A DNA stretch of 33,355 nucleotides from Nonomuraea basaltis (GCF_005893125.1 NZ_VCJS01000143.1:1-33355); one strand, 5' to 3'; shown: positions 17,091-25,277, counted from the stretch's first letter. The notes: a model not told the origin generated them from the sequence alone. Translations and numbers: made by a program.

Positions 17091-17696
17091 ATGCCGAAAC
17101 AGGTCGACCAGGCCGAGCGTCGCCAGGCGATGTCCGAGGCCGTGTGGCGGGTCGTCTCGGAGCGGGGCCTGGATGGGCTGACCCTGCGCGCGGTCGCCGC
17201 CGCAGCGGGGTGCACGACCGGCATGGTGACCCACTACTTCCGCGACAAGAAGGCGCTGCTGGCCCACGCCAGATCCGTCATGCACCGCCGCATGGCCGAC
17301 CGCATCGACGCGCTCTCCCCGCAGGGTGCCGCCCGGGAAACGCTGCGCTCAGTCGCCGAGCAGGCCCTGCCGCTGGACCCCGAGCGGCGCCTGGAGGCCG
17401 TCGTCTGGGCGTACTTCCAGCTCTCCAACCGCACCGATCCCGACCTGCTGCGCCACCACACGGCCAGCCATGCCTCCTGGGTACGCCGCCTCACCGGACT
17501 GGTACGCGACGCCCTCCCCCGGCCGGAGCCCGCGGACCTGGAATGGCGGGTACGCAGCCTGGTCGCCTGCCTGGACGGCCTGGCGCTCAACGCCGTGACC
17601 GATCCCGGCGCCTACCCGCCCGAGCTGCAACGCCGCGTCCTGGCGACCCACCTCGACCTGATCCTCGAAACCCCCGAAGGGAACCCTGCCCGGTGA
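17091..17696 (+). CDS. TetR-family regulator (BetI-like)
   Basis: 201-aa TetR repressor. HTH: RRQAMSEAVWRVVSERGLDG, LTLRAVAAAAGCTTGMVTHY (recognition helix about residues 36-46) and FRDKKALLAHA. The ligand domain (60-195) includes RLEAVVWAYFQLSNRTDPDL and WRVRSLVACLDGLALNAV, as in BetI-like members. CTGGAGGG eight bases before ATG 17091 is a good ribosome-binding site. It shares a 4-base overlap (GTGA) with the acetyltransferase gene, so the two form an operon. The palindromic operator just upstream suggests negative autoregulation and co-control of the acetyltransferase. Confidence 0.93.
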   Translation: MPKQVDQAERRQAMSEAVWRVVSERGLDGLTLRAVAAAAGCTTGMVTHYFRDKKALLAHARSVMHRRMADRIDALSPQGAARETLRSVAEQALPLDPERRLEAVVWAYFQLSNRTDPDLLRHHTASHASWVRRLTGLVRDALPRPEPADLEWRVRSLVACLDGLALNAVTDPGAYPPELQRRVLATHLDLILETPEGNPAR

Positions 17697-18148
17697 CCAC
17701 CGTAGACCTGACCATCACCACCGCCGCGAGCGACGACCCCCGAATCCGCCGGCTGGTCCGCGACCTCGATGCCGACCTCGCCGCACGCTACCCCGACGAC
17801 ACCTGCGACGGCGGCGCCCGCGTCGACCCGGCCATCCGCTTCCTGCTCGCCGAGCTCGACGGCCGCCCGGCCGGCTGCTGCGCCATCCAGCCGTTCCCCG
17901 ACGGCGCCGCCGAGCTCAAGCGCATGTACGTGTCCCCGTCGGCCCGCGGCCGCGGCGTCGCCAGGCGCCTGCTGGCCGAGGCCGAACGGGTCGCGGCCGC
18001 CTTCGGCCACGCCGAGATCCGCCTCGAGACCGGAGTCCACCAGCCCGAGGCCATCGCGCTGTACACCCGCGCCGGCTACACGCCCATCCCCAACTATCCG
18101 CCCTACCACGACAAACCGCTCAGCCGCTGCTACGCCAAGCCGCTGTAA
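17693..18148 (+). CDS. GNAT-family N-acetyltransferase
   Basis: 151-aa GNAT acetyltransferase. Acetyl-CoA-binding motif A is AELKRMYVSPSARGRGVARR (R/Q-x-x-G-x-G/A pattern), preceded by RPAGCCAIQPF and followed by IRLETGVHQPEAIALYTRAG, the typical motif B/C region ending in the conserved YTRAGY. The GTG start overlaps the TetR stop, with CGAAGGGA upstream. It transfers an acetyl group to an amine; the acceptor is unknown. Co-transcription with a BetI-like TetR suggests inducible modification of a compound sensed by that regulator. Confidence 0.92.
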   Translation: MTTVDLTITTAASDDPRIRRLVRDLDADLAARYPDDTCDGGARVDPAIRFLLAELDGRPAGCCAIQPFPDGAAELKRMYVSPSARGRGVARRLLAEAERVAAAFGHAEIRLETGVHQPEAIALYTRAGYTPIPNYPPYHDKPLSRCYAKPL

Positions 18149-18204
18149 CGGCCAAGGCCGTCACCTCTCGCGGCGGACTTCGGCGCAGGCCGCGGACGAA
18201 CTGA

Positions 18205-18798
18205 TCATCGATCGGGACGGGTGGCGGCGGACAGGAGGGTGAGGGCGGCGCGGCGTGCGTGCCCGCCCGCCTCCGCCGGGTCCTGGTGCGCGGCGACGAC
18301 GGTGGCCCCCTCGACCAGCATGAGCAGCTGCCGCCCCAGCAGGTGCGGGTCGGCGGCTCCGGCGCGGGCCGCGATGCCGGTCAGGAGGTCGAGGTGGCGG
18401 CCCAGGTGGCGGGTGGTGATGGCGCGTACGGCCTCGACGTGGTGCTGGGCGGCGGCGTTCACCATGGCGCAGCCGCGGAAGGCCGGCTCGTCGTACCACT
18501 GCTGGAGGGCGTCGAACACCGCGGCGAGCTGATCGGCCGGGTCCTCCCCCGCCGCCGCGACCGCCTCGGCCAGCCAACTGACCACGCGGTCGCTGCGGGC
18601 CTCCAGCATGGCCTGGACGAGCCCGTCCTTGGTGCCGAAGTGCCGGTAGAGCGTCTCTTTGGACACGCCGAGGCGGGTGCACAGCTCGGCGACGCCGATG
18701 CCGTCGAGCCCCCGTTCGTACAGCATGAAGGTGGCCGCCTCCAGGATGGCGGCCCGGGTGCGCTCCGGATCGATCGTCGAGCCCTTGGCGACTGGCAT
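18205..18798 (-). CDS. TetR/AcrR-family regulator
   Basis: 197-aa TetR-family repressor. HTH: RTRAAILEAATFMLYERGLD, GIGVAELCTRLGVSKETLYR (recognition helix) and HFGTKDGLVQAML. The C-terminal domain (60-197) contains AVFDALQQWYDEPAFRGCAM then VNAAAQHH, typical of a subgroup often next to MFS transporters. I use ATG 18798; ATG 18816 lies inside the first 22-nt operator-like repeat. Divergent from the MFS-esterase operon, with two operator-like repeats between the genes; repression of that operon is likely. Confidence 0.92.
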   Translation of the reverse strand: MPVAKGSTIDPERTRAAILEAATFMLYERGLDGIGVAELCTRLGVSKETLYRHFGTKDGLVQAMLEARSDRVVSWLAEAVAAAGEDPADQLAAVFDALQQWYDEPAFRGCAMVNAAAQHHVEAVRAITTRHLGRHLDLLTGIAARAGAADPHLLGRQLLMLVEGATVVAAHQDPAEAGGHARRAALTLLSAATRPDR

Positions 18799-18804
18799 GC
18801 CATA

Positions 18805-18864
18805 GATGGTACCCATCGGTTCGATCAGCTGTTAGCATCCGAGATGGTACCGATCGGTTCGATC
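18805..18864. promoter_or_regulatory. Twin 22-nt operator-like repeats
   Basis: GATGGTACCCATCGGTTCGATC at 18805-18826 and the same sequence with G for C at position 10 at 18843-18864, a 38-base offset in direct orientation. Each holds partial dyads (GGTACC, CCGATCGG in the second). One copy adjoins each divergent start, so one TetR dimer may bind each promoter. Confidence 0.75.
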
Positions 18865-18879
18865 TTCTGGAGTGTGTCC

Positions 18880-20043
18880 ATGCCCAACCGGTCCGCCGGG
18901 ATCTCGCCGGTTCGGCAGGCGGCGTGGCTGGCGCTCGGCACCGCCTCGGCGCTCGGGCTGGCGCGCTTCGCCTACGGCCTGCTCGTCCCGGCCATGCGCG
19001 ACGACCTGCGCTGGACCCTGGGCGAGGCCGGGGCGATGAGCGCCGCGAACGGGCTCGGCTACCTGCTCGGCGCGCTGGTGACCGCCGCCGCCGTACGCCG
19101 CCTGGGGACCGCCGCCGTCTTCCGCGCAGGCATGGTGCTGACTGCGGTGGCGCTGGCCGCCACCGCGATCGGCGACGACTTCCTGGCGCTGACGATCGTG
19201 CGGGCCGTGGCGGGGGCGGCGGGGGCGGCGGTGTTCATCGCGGGCGGAGTGATCGCCTCGCGCATCGCCGCCCGCGCGGCCTCGGGCACGCCCATCACCG
19301 TCTACTTCGCGGGGACCGGGCTCGGCATCGTCCTCAGCGGCGCCACCATCCCGCTGCTGGAGGAGCGATGGCGACTGGCCTGGGCCGGGCTGGGAATCGC
19401 CGCCGGGCTGGCGACACTGGTCAGCTGGGCCGCCGCCGGTTCGGACGGGGACGCGCCGGCCGCCACCCGCGGCAGGGCCCGGATGCGCCCGCTGTGGCGC
19501 ACCGCCCTGGCCTACCTGCTGTTCTCCGCCGGCTACATCACCTACATCACCTTCCTGTCGGCCTACCTCGCGGGCCGGCAGGCGCCGGTCTCGCAAGTGG
19601 TGCTCACCTGGACGGCGCTGGGTCTCGCGGTCGTGGCGGCTCCCGCGCTGTGGAGCCGCCCGACCGCCGACTGGCCCGGCACCCAAGCCCTCACCACGCT
19701 GCTCGCCGTGCTGGGCGGCGGTGCGGCACTGGCCCTCACCGGCCCGGCGCCGCCGCTCATCATCGCCTCCGCGATGGTGTACGGGGCGACCTTCATGGGC
19801 GTGCCCGCCGCCGTCACCGCCCTCATCAGGGCCACCACCCCACCGGCCGACTGGACCGCCACGCTGGCCGCCTTCACCACGCTGTTCGCCGCCGGTCAGA
19901 CCATCGGCCCGTGGCTCGCGGGCCTGCTCGCCGACCGCACCTCGGCCGACGCCGCACTCGCGTGGACCGCGGTCCTGTGCGCCGTGGCGGCCCTGATCGC
20001 CGCGAGCGAGCACCGTACGAACCTTGAAGTCCGAGAACGATGA
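18880..20043 (+). CDS. MFS transporter, YbfB/YjiJ type
   Basis: 387-aa inner-membrane transporter of the major facilitator superfamily, YbfB/YjiJ-like group, with about 12 hydrophobic segments. Characteristic: SALGLARFAYGLLVPAMRDD in the first helix-loop, then AGAMSAANGLGYLLGAL, RAVAGAAGAAVFIAGGVIAS and AAGQTIGPWLAGLLAD near the end. ATG 18880 has CTGGAG about eight bases upstream. It is followed by the esterase gene after 11 bases, with GAGGAG between them, so they form an operon under the divergent TetR. Substrate unknown; these proteins are thought to act as exporters. Confidence 0.9.
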   Translation: MPNRSAGISPVRQAAWLALGTASALGLARFAYGLLVPAMRDDLRWTLGEAGAMSAANGLGYLLGALVTAAAVRRLGTAAVFRAGMVLTAVALAATAIGDDFLALTIVRAVAGAAGAAVFIAGGVIASRIAARAASGTPITVYFAGTGLGIVLSGATIPLLEERWRLAWAGLGIAAGLATLVSWAAAGSDGDAPAATRGRARMRPLWRTALAYLLFSAGYITYITFLSAYLAGRQAPVSQVVLTWTALGLAVVAAPALWSRPTADWPGTQALTTLLAVLGGGAALALTGPAPPLIIASAMVYGATFMGVPAAVTALIRATTPPADWTATLAAFTTLFAAGQTIGPWLAGLLADRTSADAALAWTAVLCAVAALIAASEHRTNLEVRER

Positions 20044-20054
20044 GGAGCACAACT

Positions 20055-20732
20055 ATGACAACCTTTGTCCTGATTCCTGGCATGTGCCACGGCGGCTGGT
20101 GCTTCGAGGAGGTCGCCAGGCAACTGCGCGACCACGGGCACCGCGTCCTCCCGCTGACGCTGACCGGGGTCGCCGAGCGCAGCCACCTGCTGCACGGCAC
20201 GGTGAACCTCGACACCCACATCCAGGACGTGACCGCCCTACTGGCGGCCGAGGACATCCAGGACGCGGTGCTGGCGGGGCACAGCTACGGCGGAATGGTG
20301 ATCACCGGCGTCGCCGACCGCATGCCGGAGCGGGTGGGCTCGCTGGTGTACCTGGACGCCATGGTCCCAGGCCACGGCGACTCCTGCTGGAGCCTGGTCT
20401 CCGATCAGGAGCGGCAATGGTACGCCGACGTCGTGGACACCGGCTACGCGGTACGGCCACTGCCGTTCTTCGACCCGCGCGCCACACCGCACCCGCTGGC
20501 CACGCTCCTCCAGCCGCTCCATCTCACCGGCGGCCTCGCACGCGTGCGGCGCAGGGACTACGTGTACGCGGCCGCCTGGGACGGCCAGTCCCCGTTCACC
20601 CCGGTCTACCGGCGACTGTGCACGGACCCCTCATGGCGGACGCACGCGCTGGACAGCGGCCACAACCTCATGCGGGACGCCCCGCACGACCTGGTGAAGA
20701 TCCTGCTGGACAGCGCAGGCGCCGGGATTTGA
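20055..20732 (+). CDS. Alpha/beta hydrolase (EstC/methylesterase-like)
   Basis: 225-aa alpha/beta hydrolase of the EstC/plant methylesterase-like group. The N-terminus TFVLIPGMCHGGWCFEEVAR has the typical oxyanion-loop start; LAGHSYGGMVITGVA holds nucleophile Ser77; the acid is probably in the region before residue 190, and LDSGHNLMRDAP carries the catalytic His. The start is ATG 20055, after GATGAGGAGCAC; an in-frame ATG at 20040 overlaps the MFS stop. Co-transcribed with the MFS gene, so it may hydrolyse the compound that the transporter moves. Cytosolic; no signal peptide. Confidence 0.88.
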   Translation: MTTFVLIPGMCHGGWCFEEVARQLRDHGHRVLPLTLTGVAERSHLLHGTVNLDTHIQDVTALLAAEDIQDAVLAGHSYGGMVITGVADRMPERVGSLVYLDAMVPGHGDSCWSLVSDQERQWYADVVDTGYAVRPLPFFDPRATPHPLATLLQPLHLTGGLARVRRRDYVYAAAWDGQSPFTPVYRRLCTDPSWRTHALDSGHNLMRDAPHDLVKILLDSAGAGI

Positions 20733-20760
20733 CGGTGCGGATCACGGGCCAGGCAGTCCA

Positions 20761-21492
20761 TCAGGTGGTGACACGCGCACTCCATCGGACGCTGATCTGC
20801 GCGCCGAACTCCTGGAAACCCAGTGCTCGGGCGACTCGTCGCGACGCCTCCGGCCGGGCTCGCCACTGCGGCAGCAACCCGTTCGCCATCGCATCGGCCA
20901 CCGTCGCCGAGGCCACCCGGCGAGCCAGGCCACGACCGCGATGCTCCGGGGCGGTCAGGACCGAAACGTGCGCCGCCATGTCCAGCCATGGCCGATATGC
21001 GGCGGCGGCGATCACATCCTGCCCGTCGCGGACCACGCAGACCGCCGAAGCGGCCTTCTCCATGCCGCTTTCGCCGGCGCCCTGCTCGTCCACCGAGGCC
21101 AGCAGCGCACGAACGTCAGGGTGACCCGCCGGCAGGCGTTCGACCTCGGTATCGGCATGGGCGGCGGCGAAGTGCCCGGCGTCGAGGTAGGCCAGCGTGG
21201 CCGGGCCCAAAGTGTCCTGGACGGGCAGTCGCGCGGGGAGCCGGGCGAGATCGATGCCGGATTCTCCCAGGTGGTGGAGGAGCACGCCGCGCAGCGGCTC
21301 GATCAGGCCGGCGTCGGGCACGGTGGCCAGGATCGCCCCGTCCAGTGTGACGACGCCCGCCCATCCCGGCGGGCACAGCAGCGACTCGCGCGAGACGACC
21401 ACGCTCACGCCACCACGCTGGGGAAACGTGACAGGGACCCGAGCCAGCCCGGACCACAATCGGCGCGCCCGGTCCAACGAGTTCCGCGACAT
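20761..21492 (-). CDS. GNAT-family acetyltransferase with extended N-terminus
   Basis: 243-aa protein whose C-terminal half is a GNAT domain: AHVSVLTAPEHRGRGLARRV is acetyl-CoA motif A, and SRRVARALGFQEFG the closing strand-helix. The first 120 residues (MSRNSLDRARRLWSGLARVP onward) form a separate poorly conserved domain that may be a degenerate second GNAT repeat. ATG 21492 is chosen because the residues upstream are not GNAT-like; the frame extends to 21549. It converges on the esterase gene, only 28 bases separating the stops. Substrate unknown. Confidence 0.8.
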   Translation of the reverse strand: MSRNSLDRARRLWSGLARVPVTFPQRGGVSVVVSRESLLCPPGWAGVVTLDGAILATVPDAGLIEPLRGVLLHHLGESGIDLARLPARLPVQDTLGPATLAYLDAGHFAAAHADTEVERLPAGHPDVRALLASVDEQGAGESGMEKAASAVCVVRDGQDVIAAAAYRPWLDMAAHVSVLTAPEHRGRGLARRVASATVADAMANGLLPQWRARPEASRRVARALGFQEFGAQISVRWSARVTT

Positions 21493-21564
21493 CCGGCCAT
21501 GATCCAGCTCGGGAGGCCGCTGATCAACTTGTTTTCGCGTCGTGGGCACGCCCTGGCCTGACCG

Positions 21565-21680
21565 TCAGCGGGCGAGCAGGTCGCGCAGCGCCTTGGTGAC
21601 GTCGGCGGGGGCCTCCTCGGCCATGAAGTGGCCCGAGGCGACGGTCTCGTGCCGCAGGCCGGGCGCCCAGGCTGATGAGC
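21565..21680 (-). pseudogene. Alpha/beta hydrolase C-terminal scrap
   Basis: Minus strand encodes HETVASGHFMAEEAPADVTK then ALRDLLAR and a stop (21565-21567). This is the catalytic-His end of an alpha/beta hydrolase (GHFMAEE pattern). About 35 codons survive; above 21680 the frame enters the promoter region of the SARP gene, so the rest was deleted. Confidence 0.6.
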
Positions 21681-21707
21681 ATCCGATGAGCGCGCTACGG
21701 TCGTACG

Positions 21708-23714
21708 GTGCGGGTCGGGTTCGGGGTGCTGGGGCCGGTGGTGGCCTGGGACGGCACCGGAGGTGTGATCGATGTGAAGGGGCCGCGGCACCGTGCGGTG
21801 CTGGCCCGGCTGATCGTCGCGCGCCGCCGCGTCGTCCCGGTGACGCGCCTGGTGGAGGACCTGTGGGAGGACGACCCGCCGCCCGGCGCGGTGGGCGCGG
21901 TACGCACATTCGTGGCGGCGCTGCGCCGCGCGCTGGAGCCGGAGCGCCCGCCCCGCGCCCCGGCCCGGCTGCTGGTCACCGAGGGTCCCGGGTACGCTCT
22001 GCGCGCCCCGGCCGGCGCGGTGGACGCCTGGCGTTTCGAGCAGGTGGTCGCCGCCACGTCGCCGCCCGAGGAGACGCTCGAGCGGCTGGAGGAGGCGCTG
22101 GGCTGGTGGCGCGGGCCCGCGTACGCCGAATTCGCCGGCCAGGACTGGGTGCGCGCCGAGCGTTCCCGCCTGGCCGAGCTGCGCCTGCACGCCGTCGAGC
22201 GGCAGGCCGAGGCCCGGCTGGCCCTGGGATTGGCCGCCGAGGCGGTGCCCGACCTGGACGCGCACGTGGCCGGGCATCCCTGGCGCGAGGACGCCTGGCG
22301 GCTGCTGGCCCTGGCGCTGTACCGTACCGGCCGCCAGGGCGACGCTCTCGCCGTGCTGCGCCGGGCGCGCGCCCTGCTGGTGGAGCACCTGGGCGTGGAC
22401 CCGGGGCAGGGGCTGCGCCGTCTGGAGTCCGACATCCTCCACCACGCCCCCCATCTCGACCCCGTGTCGGGTACGGCGGCCGCAGTGTGGGCGCAGGCGG
22501 CGGCCGCCTACGACCGCAGCGTGCCGCCGGGCGCCAGGGCGCGGTTGGAGTCGACGGTGAGCCTGATGCGCGAGCTCGCCGTGACCGGTGGCAGCGGCCT
22601 GGAGGCGGCCCGCCGGCACCGGGTGGCGGCGATCGCGGCGGCCGAGGAGCTGGGCGACGCTGAGCTGACCGCGCGCGTGATCGGCTCCTACGACGTGCCG
22701 GCGATATGGACCCGCTCGGACGACCCTGTGCAGGCGGCGCAGGTCGTGGCCGCGGCCGAACGTACCCTGACAGCCGTCCCGCCGGGCGCGCCCGAGGCGA
22801 CGCGGGCGCGGCTGCTGGCCACGATCGCCCTGGAGTCGCGCGGCGCCCACGGCGTACGCGGGCCTGAGGCGGCCCGGCAGGCGGAGGACATCGCGCGCCG
22901 GCTGGACGATCCGGCGTTGCTGGCGTTCGCCTTGAACGGCGTATTCATGCAGAGCTTCGGCCGGGCGGGCCTGGCCGGTCGCCGCGACGAGATCGGCGCC
23001 GAGCTGGTCGCGCTGTCGGCCCGGTACGGGCTGGTCACCTTCGAGGTGCTCGGGCACCTCATCCGCCTGCAGTCCCGCTGCGCGCTCGCCGACTTCGCGG
23101 AGGCCGGCCTGCACGCGGCCGCCGCGGAACGCCTGGCCGAGAGGCACGAACGGCCGCTGGTCGGCGTGTTCACCGCCTGGTACCGAGCGCTGCGCCTGGA
23201 CGCGACCGGACAGGCGACGGCGGTCGAGGAGGCGTCGCCCGGACAGGCGACGGCGGTTACGGTGGACGCGACCGGGCAGGCGACGGCCGACGAGGTGGAG
23301 GCGGCCTACCGGGAGGCCGCTGCCCGGCTCGACGGCGCGGGCATGCCGGGGCTGCAGCGGGGGCTGCTGCCGCTCGCCCTGCTGTGCGTGCGCGTGCGCC
23401 GGGACCTGCCGATCGAGGTCGCCGAGACGGACTGGGGACCGTACGAACCGTGGATCCGTCCCCTGGTTCTGCTGGCCCGCGGCCGCCGCGACGAGGCCGC
23501 GGCGGCGCTGGGCGAGGTGCCGGACCCGCCGCGTGACCTGCTGCTGGAGGCGATGTGGTGCCTGGTGGCGCGGGCGGCCGCCGCCGTCGGCCACCGGGAG
23601 GCGATGGAGCGGGCCCGCGCCGCGCTCGCGCCCGCGGCCGGAGAACTGGCGGGGGCGGGCAGCGGCCTGCTCACCCTGGGCCCGGTCACACAGCACCTCG
23701 CCGCGCTCCGCTGA
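21708..23714 (+). CDS. SARP/AfsR-type transcriptional regulator
   Basis: 668-aa regulator of the Streptomyces antibiotic regulatory protein type. N-terminal winged-helix DNA-binding domain (residues about 3-95: FGVLGPVVAWDG, GPRHRAVLARLIVARRRVVP, RLVEDLWEDDPPPGAVGAVR). The bacterial transcriptional activation domain (BTAD) follows at about 100-245 (WRLLALALYRTGRQGDALAV, LRRARALLVEHLGVDPGQGL). No NB-ARC ATPase (no P-loop GxGGxGKT); instead a long TPR-like helical C-terminus. An 11-residue unit is repeated three times near residues 498-530. The GTG start lacks an obvious ribosome-binding site. SARPs usually activate secondary-metabolite clusters, but no biosynthetic core genes are visible here. 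Confidence 0.9.
   Translation: MRVGFGVLGPVVAWDGTGGVIDVKGPRHRAVLARLIVARRRVVPVTRLVEDLWEDDPPPGAVGAVRTFVAALRRALEPERPPRAPARLLVTEGPGYALRAPAGAVDAWRFEQVVAATSPPEETLERLEEALGWWRGPAYAEFAGQDWVRAERSRLAELRLHAVERQAEARLALGLAAEAVPDLDAHVAGHPWREDAWRLLALALYRTGRQGDALAVLRRARALLVEHLGVDPGQGLRRLESDILHHAPHLDPVSGTAAAVWAQAAAAYDRSVPPGARARLESTVSLMRELAVTGGSGLEAARRHRVAAIAAAEELGDAELTARVIGSYDVPAIWTRSDDPVQAAQVVAAAERTLTAVPPGAPEATRARLLATIALESRGAHGVRGPEAARQAEDIARRLDDPALLAFALNGVFMQSFGRAGLAGRRDEIGAELVALSARYGLVTFEVLGHLIRLQSRCALADFAEAGLHAAAAERLAERHERPLVGVFTAWYRALRLDATGQATAVEEASPGQATAVTVDATGQATADEVEAAYREAAARLDGAGMPGLQRGLLPLALLCVRVRRDLPIEVAETDWGPYEPWIRPLVLLARGRRDEAAAALGEVPDPPRDLLLEAMWCLVARAAAAVGHREAMERARAALAPAAGELAGAGSGLLTLGPVTQHLAALR
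23199..23297 (+). repeat. 33-bp tandem repeat, three copies, in the SARP gene
   Basis: Three consecutive 33-base units encode DATGQATAVEE, ASPGQATAVTV and DATGQATADEV. The core ggacaggcgacggcggt is identical in copies 1 and 2 (17 bases, 33 bases apart), and copy 3 differs by few bases. The repeat keeps the frame and inserts into a predicted loop between helices. Confidence 0.85.
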
Positions 23715-23763
23715 GGGAGCCCGCGGATTAGGGTGGGAGGGCGACCACGGAAGGACGGGCCAC

Positions 23764-24439
23764 ATGGCGGCCAAGACCATAGTCCTCACCGGCGCCAGCG
23801 ACGGGATCGGCCGCGCGGCGGCGCGGATCCTGCGGCAGCGCGGCGAGAACGTCGTCCTCGTCGGGCGATCGGCCGAGAAGACGGAGTCGCTGGCCAGGGA
23901 GCTGGAGGCCGACCACCATGTGGCGGACTTCGCCCGCCTGGAGGAGGTTCGGGCGCTGGCGGCGGCGCTGCTGGAGCGCTACCCGTCCATCGACGTGCTG
24001 GTCAACAACGCCGGCGGGATCATGGGGTCGCGTACGACGACGGCCGACGGCCACGAGATGACCTTCCAGGTCAACCTCCGACGCCAAGCTCGCCAACATC
24101 CTGTTCACCCGGGAGCTGCAGCGCCGCCACGGCGAGGCGGGCATCAACGCGGCCTCCTTCCACCCGGGCGCCGTCGCCACGAACTTCTCCGGTGGGACGG
24201 ACAGCCTGGCCCGGATGGTCTACCACACGCCGCTGAAGCGGCTGCTGCTCACGCCGGAGAAGGGCGCCGACACCCTGGTCTGGCTGGCCACCTCGGTGCC
24301 GGGCGCCGACTGGATCCCCGGCGGTCACTACGAGAGGCGGCGGAAGGCGGCCACGCACAAGCTGGCCGACGACGCCGAGGTGGCGCGGCGGCTGTGGGAG
24401 CGCAGCGCGGCGATGCTGGCCGCCGAACCCGCCGGATGA
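23764..24439 (+). pseudogene. SDR oxidoreductase with internal deletion
   Basis: Short-chain dehydrogenase/reductase of the retinol-dehydrogenase-like type. The N-terminal Rossmann part is intact: IVLTGASDGIGRAAARIL (TGxxxGxG), LVGRSAEKTESLA, and VLVNNAGGIM (NNAG). It runs to FQVNL and is then joined, out of frame, to SDAKLANILFTRELQRRHGE, AASFHPGAVATNF and the normal C-terminus ending AAMLAAEPAG. Comparison with the family shows about 60 residues missing at the junction near 24075, including the catalytic Ser strand and the Tyr of YxxxK (the preserved SDAK is its remainder). The start ATG 23764 follows GGAAGGA. The enzyme cannot be functional. Confidence 0.85.
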
Positions 24440-24562
24440 CCCGGGCATGCCGCGGCAATGGCCGCGTGCGCGACGCGCCGGTCGGCCCAGGGGCGCCGTC
24501 GCGTCACGTGTGGATGCTCGTGGGCACCACCGACGGCAAGGAGCCCTACCGGGCCGAACCTC

Positions 24563-24730
24563 TCAGCGGACCGTGATCATTCCTCTCTGATAGGCGCGGA
24601 CGAGCGGGCGCGGCACGAGCAGCTCGCGCCCGTTCACGGTGATCGGCACCAGGTCCGGTACGGCGGCCTTCCACTGGCTGCGGCGGTGCCGGGTGTTGCT
24701 GCGGGAGGTCTTGCGCTTGGGTACGGCCAC
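24563..24730 (-). CDS. rpmF: Ribosomal protein bL32, zinc-free form
   Basis: 55-aa large-subunit ribosomal protein bL32. AVPKRKTSRSNTRHRRSQWK opens the family; VPITVNGRELLVPRPLVRAY follows. There is no cysteine, so this is the form without the zinc ribbon. The start is GTG 24730 (V-A-V-P-K); GTG 24736 overlaps the uS14 stop (GTGA) and is an alternative, showing tight coupling. Last gene of the leftward bL33-bL28-uS14-bL32 operon. Expected to replace zinc-binding bL32 when zinc is scarce. Confidence 0.92.
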   Translation of the reverse strand: MAVPKRKTSRSNTRHRRSQWKAAVPDLVPITVNGRELLVPRPLVRAYQRGMITVR

Positions 24731-24732
24731 GG

Positions 24733-25032
24733 TCACCAGCTCGCCTTCGTGACGCCGGGCAGCTCGCCCCGGAGCGCCATCTCGCGGAAGCGCACCCGGG
24801 AGAGCCCGAACTTGGTGAGGTGCCCGCGGGGCCGGCCGTCGATGGAGTCGCGGTTGCGGACGCGGGTGGCGCTGGCGTCGCGCGGCTGGCGGGCCAGCTC
24901 CCGTACGGCCTGATACCGCTGCTGCGGCGTGCCGGTGCGGACGAGCTCCTTCAGCTCGGCCCGCCGCGCGGCGTGGCGCAGCACCACGGCCTTGCGCCGC
25001 TCATTGGCCGCGATCTTGCTCTTCTTCGCCAT
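24733..25032 (-). CDS. rpsN: Ribosomal protein uS14, zinc-free form
   Basis: 99-aa small-subunit protein uS14 of the long, cysteine-free type. It starts MAKKSKIAANERRKAVV; the conserved core RNRDSIDGRPRGHLTKFGLS then RVRFREMALRGELPGVTKAS matches the family, with no CxxC pairs (the zinc-type uS14 is 61 aa). The ATG overlaps the bL28 stop (TGATG), and its own stop overlaps an alternative bL32 start. Located in the 30S head, it would substitute for the zinc protein under zinc limitation. Confidence 0.95.
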   Translation of the reverse strand: MAKKSKIAANERRKAVVLRHAARRAELKELVRTGTPQQRYQAVRELARQPRDASATRVRNRDSIDGRPRGHLTKFGLSRVRFREMALRGELPGVTKASW

Positions 25033-25268
25033 CAGACCTTCCCTCCCCGCGCCCGGATCTGGGCGACGGCGCTCTCGATGCCGATCGTGTCGACGGTCTT
25101 GATCGCCCTGGCGCTGAGCGTCAGCCGGACGAAGCGGCCCTCGCTGGGCAGCCAGTAGCGGCGGCGCTGGATGTTGGGGTTCCAGCGCCGCCGGGTGCGC
25201 CGGTGGGAGTGGGAGACGTGGTTGCCGAAGACCGGCTTGACGCCGGTGAGCTGGCAGTGGGCGGACAT
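25032..25268 (-). CDS. rpmB: Ribosomal protein bL28, zinc-free form
   Basis: 78-aa large-subunit protein bL28: MSAHCQLTGVKPVFGNHVSH, then SHRRTRRRWNPNIQRRRYWL and the C-terminal RLTLSARAIKTVDTIG. It has one cysteine (residue 5) instead of the CxxC pairs of zinc-binding bL28. Starts nine bases after the bL33 stop with AAAGGAAACG as ribosome-binding site, and overlaps uS14. Part of the zinc-responsive operon. Confidence 0.95.
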   Translation of the reverse strand: MSAHCQLTGVKPVFGNHVSHSHRRTRRRWNPNIQRRRYWLPSEGRFVRLTLSARAIKTVDTIGIESAVAQIRARGGKV

Positions 25269-25277
25269 CGTTTCCTT

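Noticed and set aside
16718..17224. 168-codon minus-strand frame ending in VVHLTYQRA
   Set aside because: It overlaps the TetR operator and the start of the TetR gene, and most of its sequence has shadow-like composition. The last few residues could be a gene scrap, but the evidence is too thin.
18148..18161. ACGGCCAAGGCCGT as a terminator between convergent genes
   Set aside because: Perfect palindrome but with only two bases for a loop and overlapping the stop codon; too weak to annotate.
18259..18879. N-terminal extension of the MFS transporter frame across the TetR gene
   Set aside because: Antisense to a convincing TetR gene and crossing its operator; the transporter begins naturally at ATG 18880 with a ribosome-binding site.
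23199..23297. 33-bp repeats as a CRISPR array
   Set aside because: Units are contiguous, in frame and without spacers; they are coding tandem repeats.
21405..23789. Very long minus-strand open frame (794 codons) antisense to the SARP gene
   Set aside because: Composition is Arg/Gly/Gln-rich with no family resemblance. It arises from the high third-position GC of the real SARP gene on the plus strand.
21708..24439. Secondary-metabolite gene cluster signalled by the SARP regulator
   Set aside because: No polyketide synthase, NRPS, terpene or RiPP core or tailoring genes lie near; the SDR next to it is broken.
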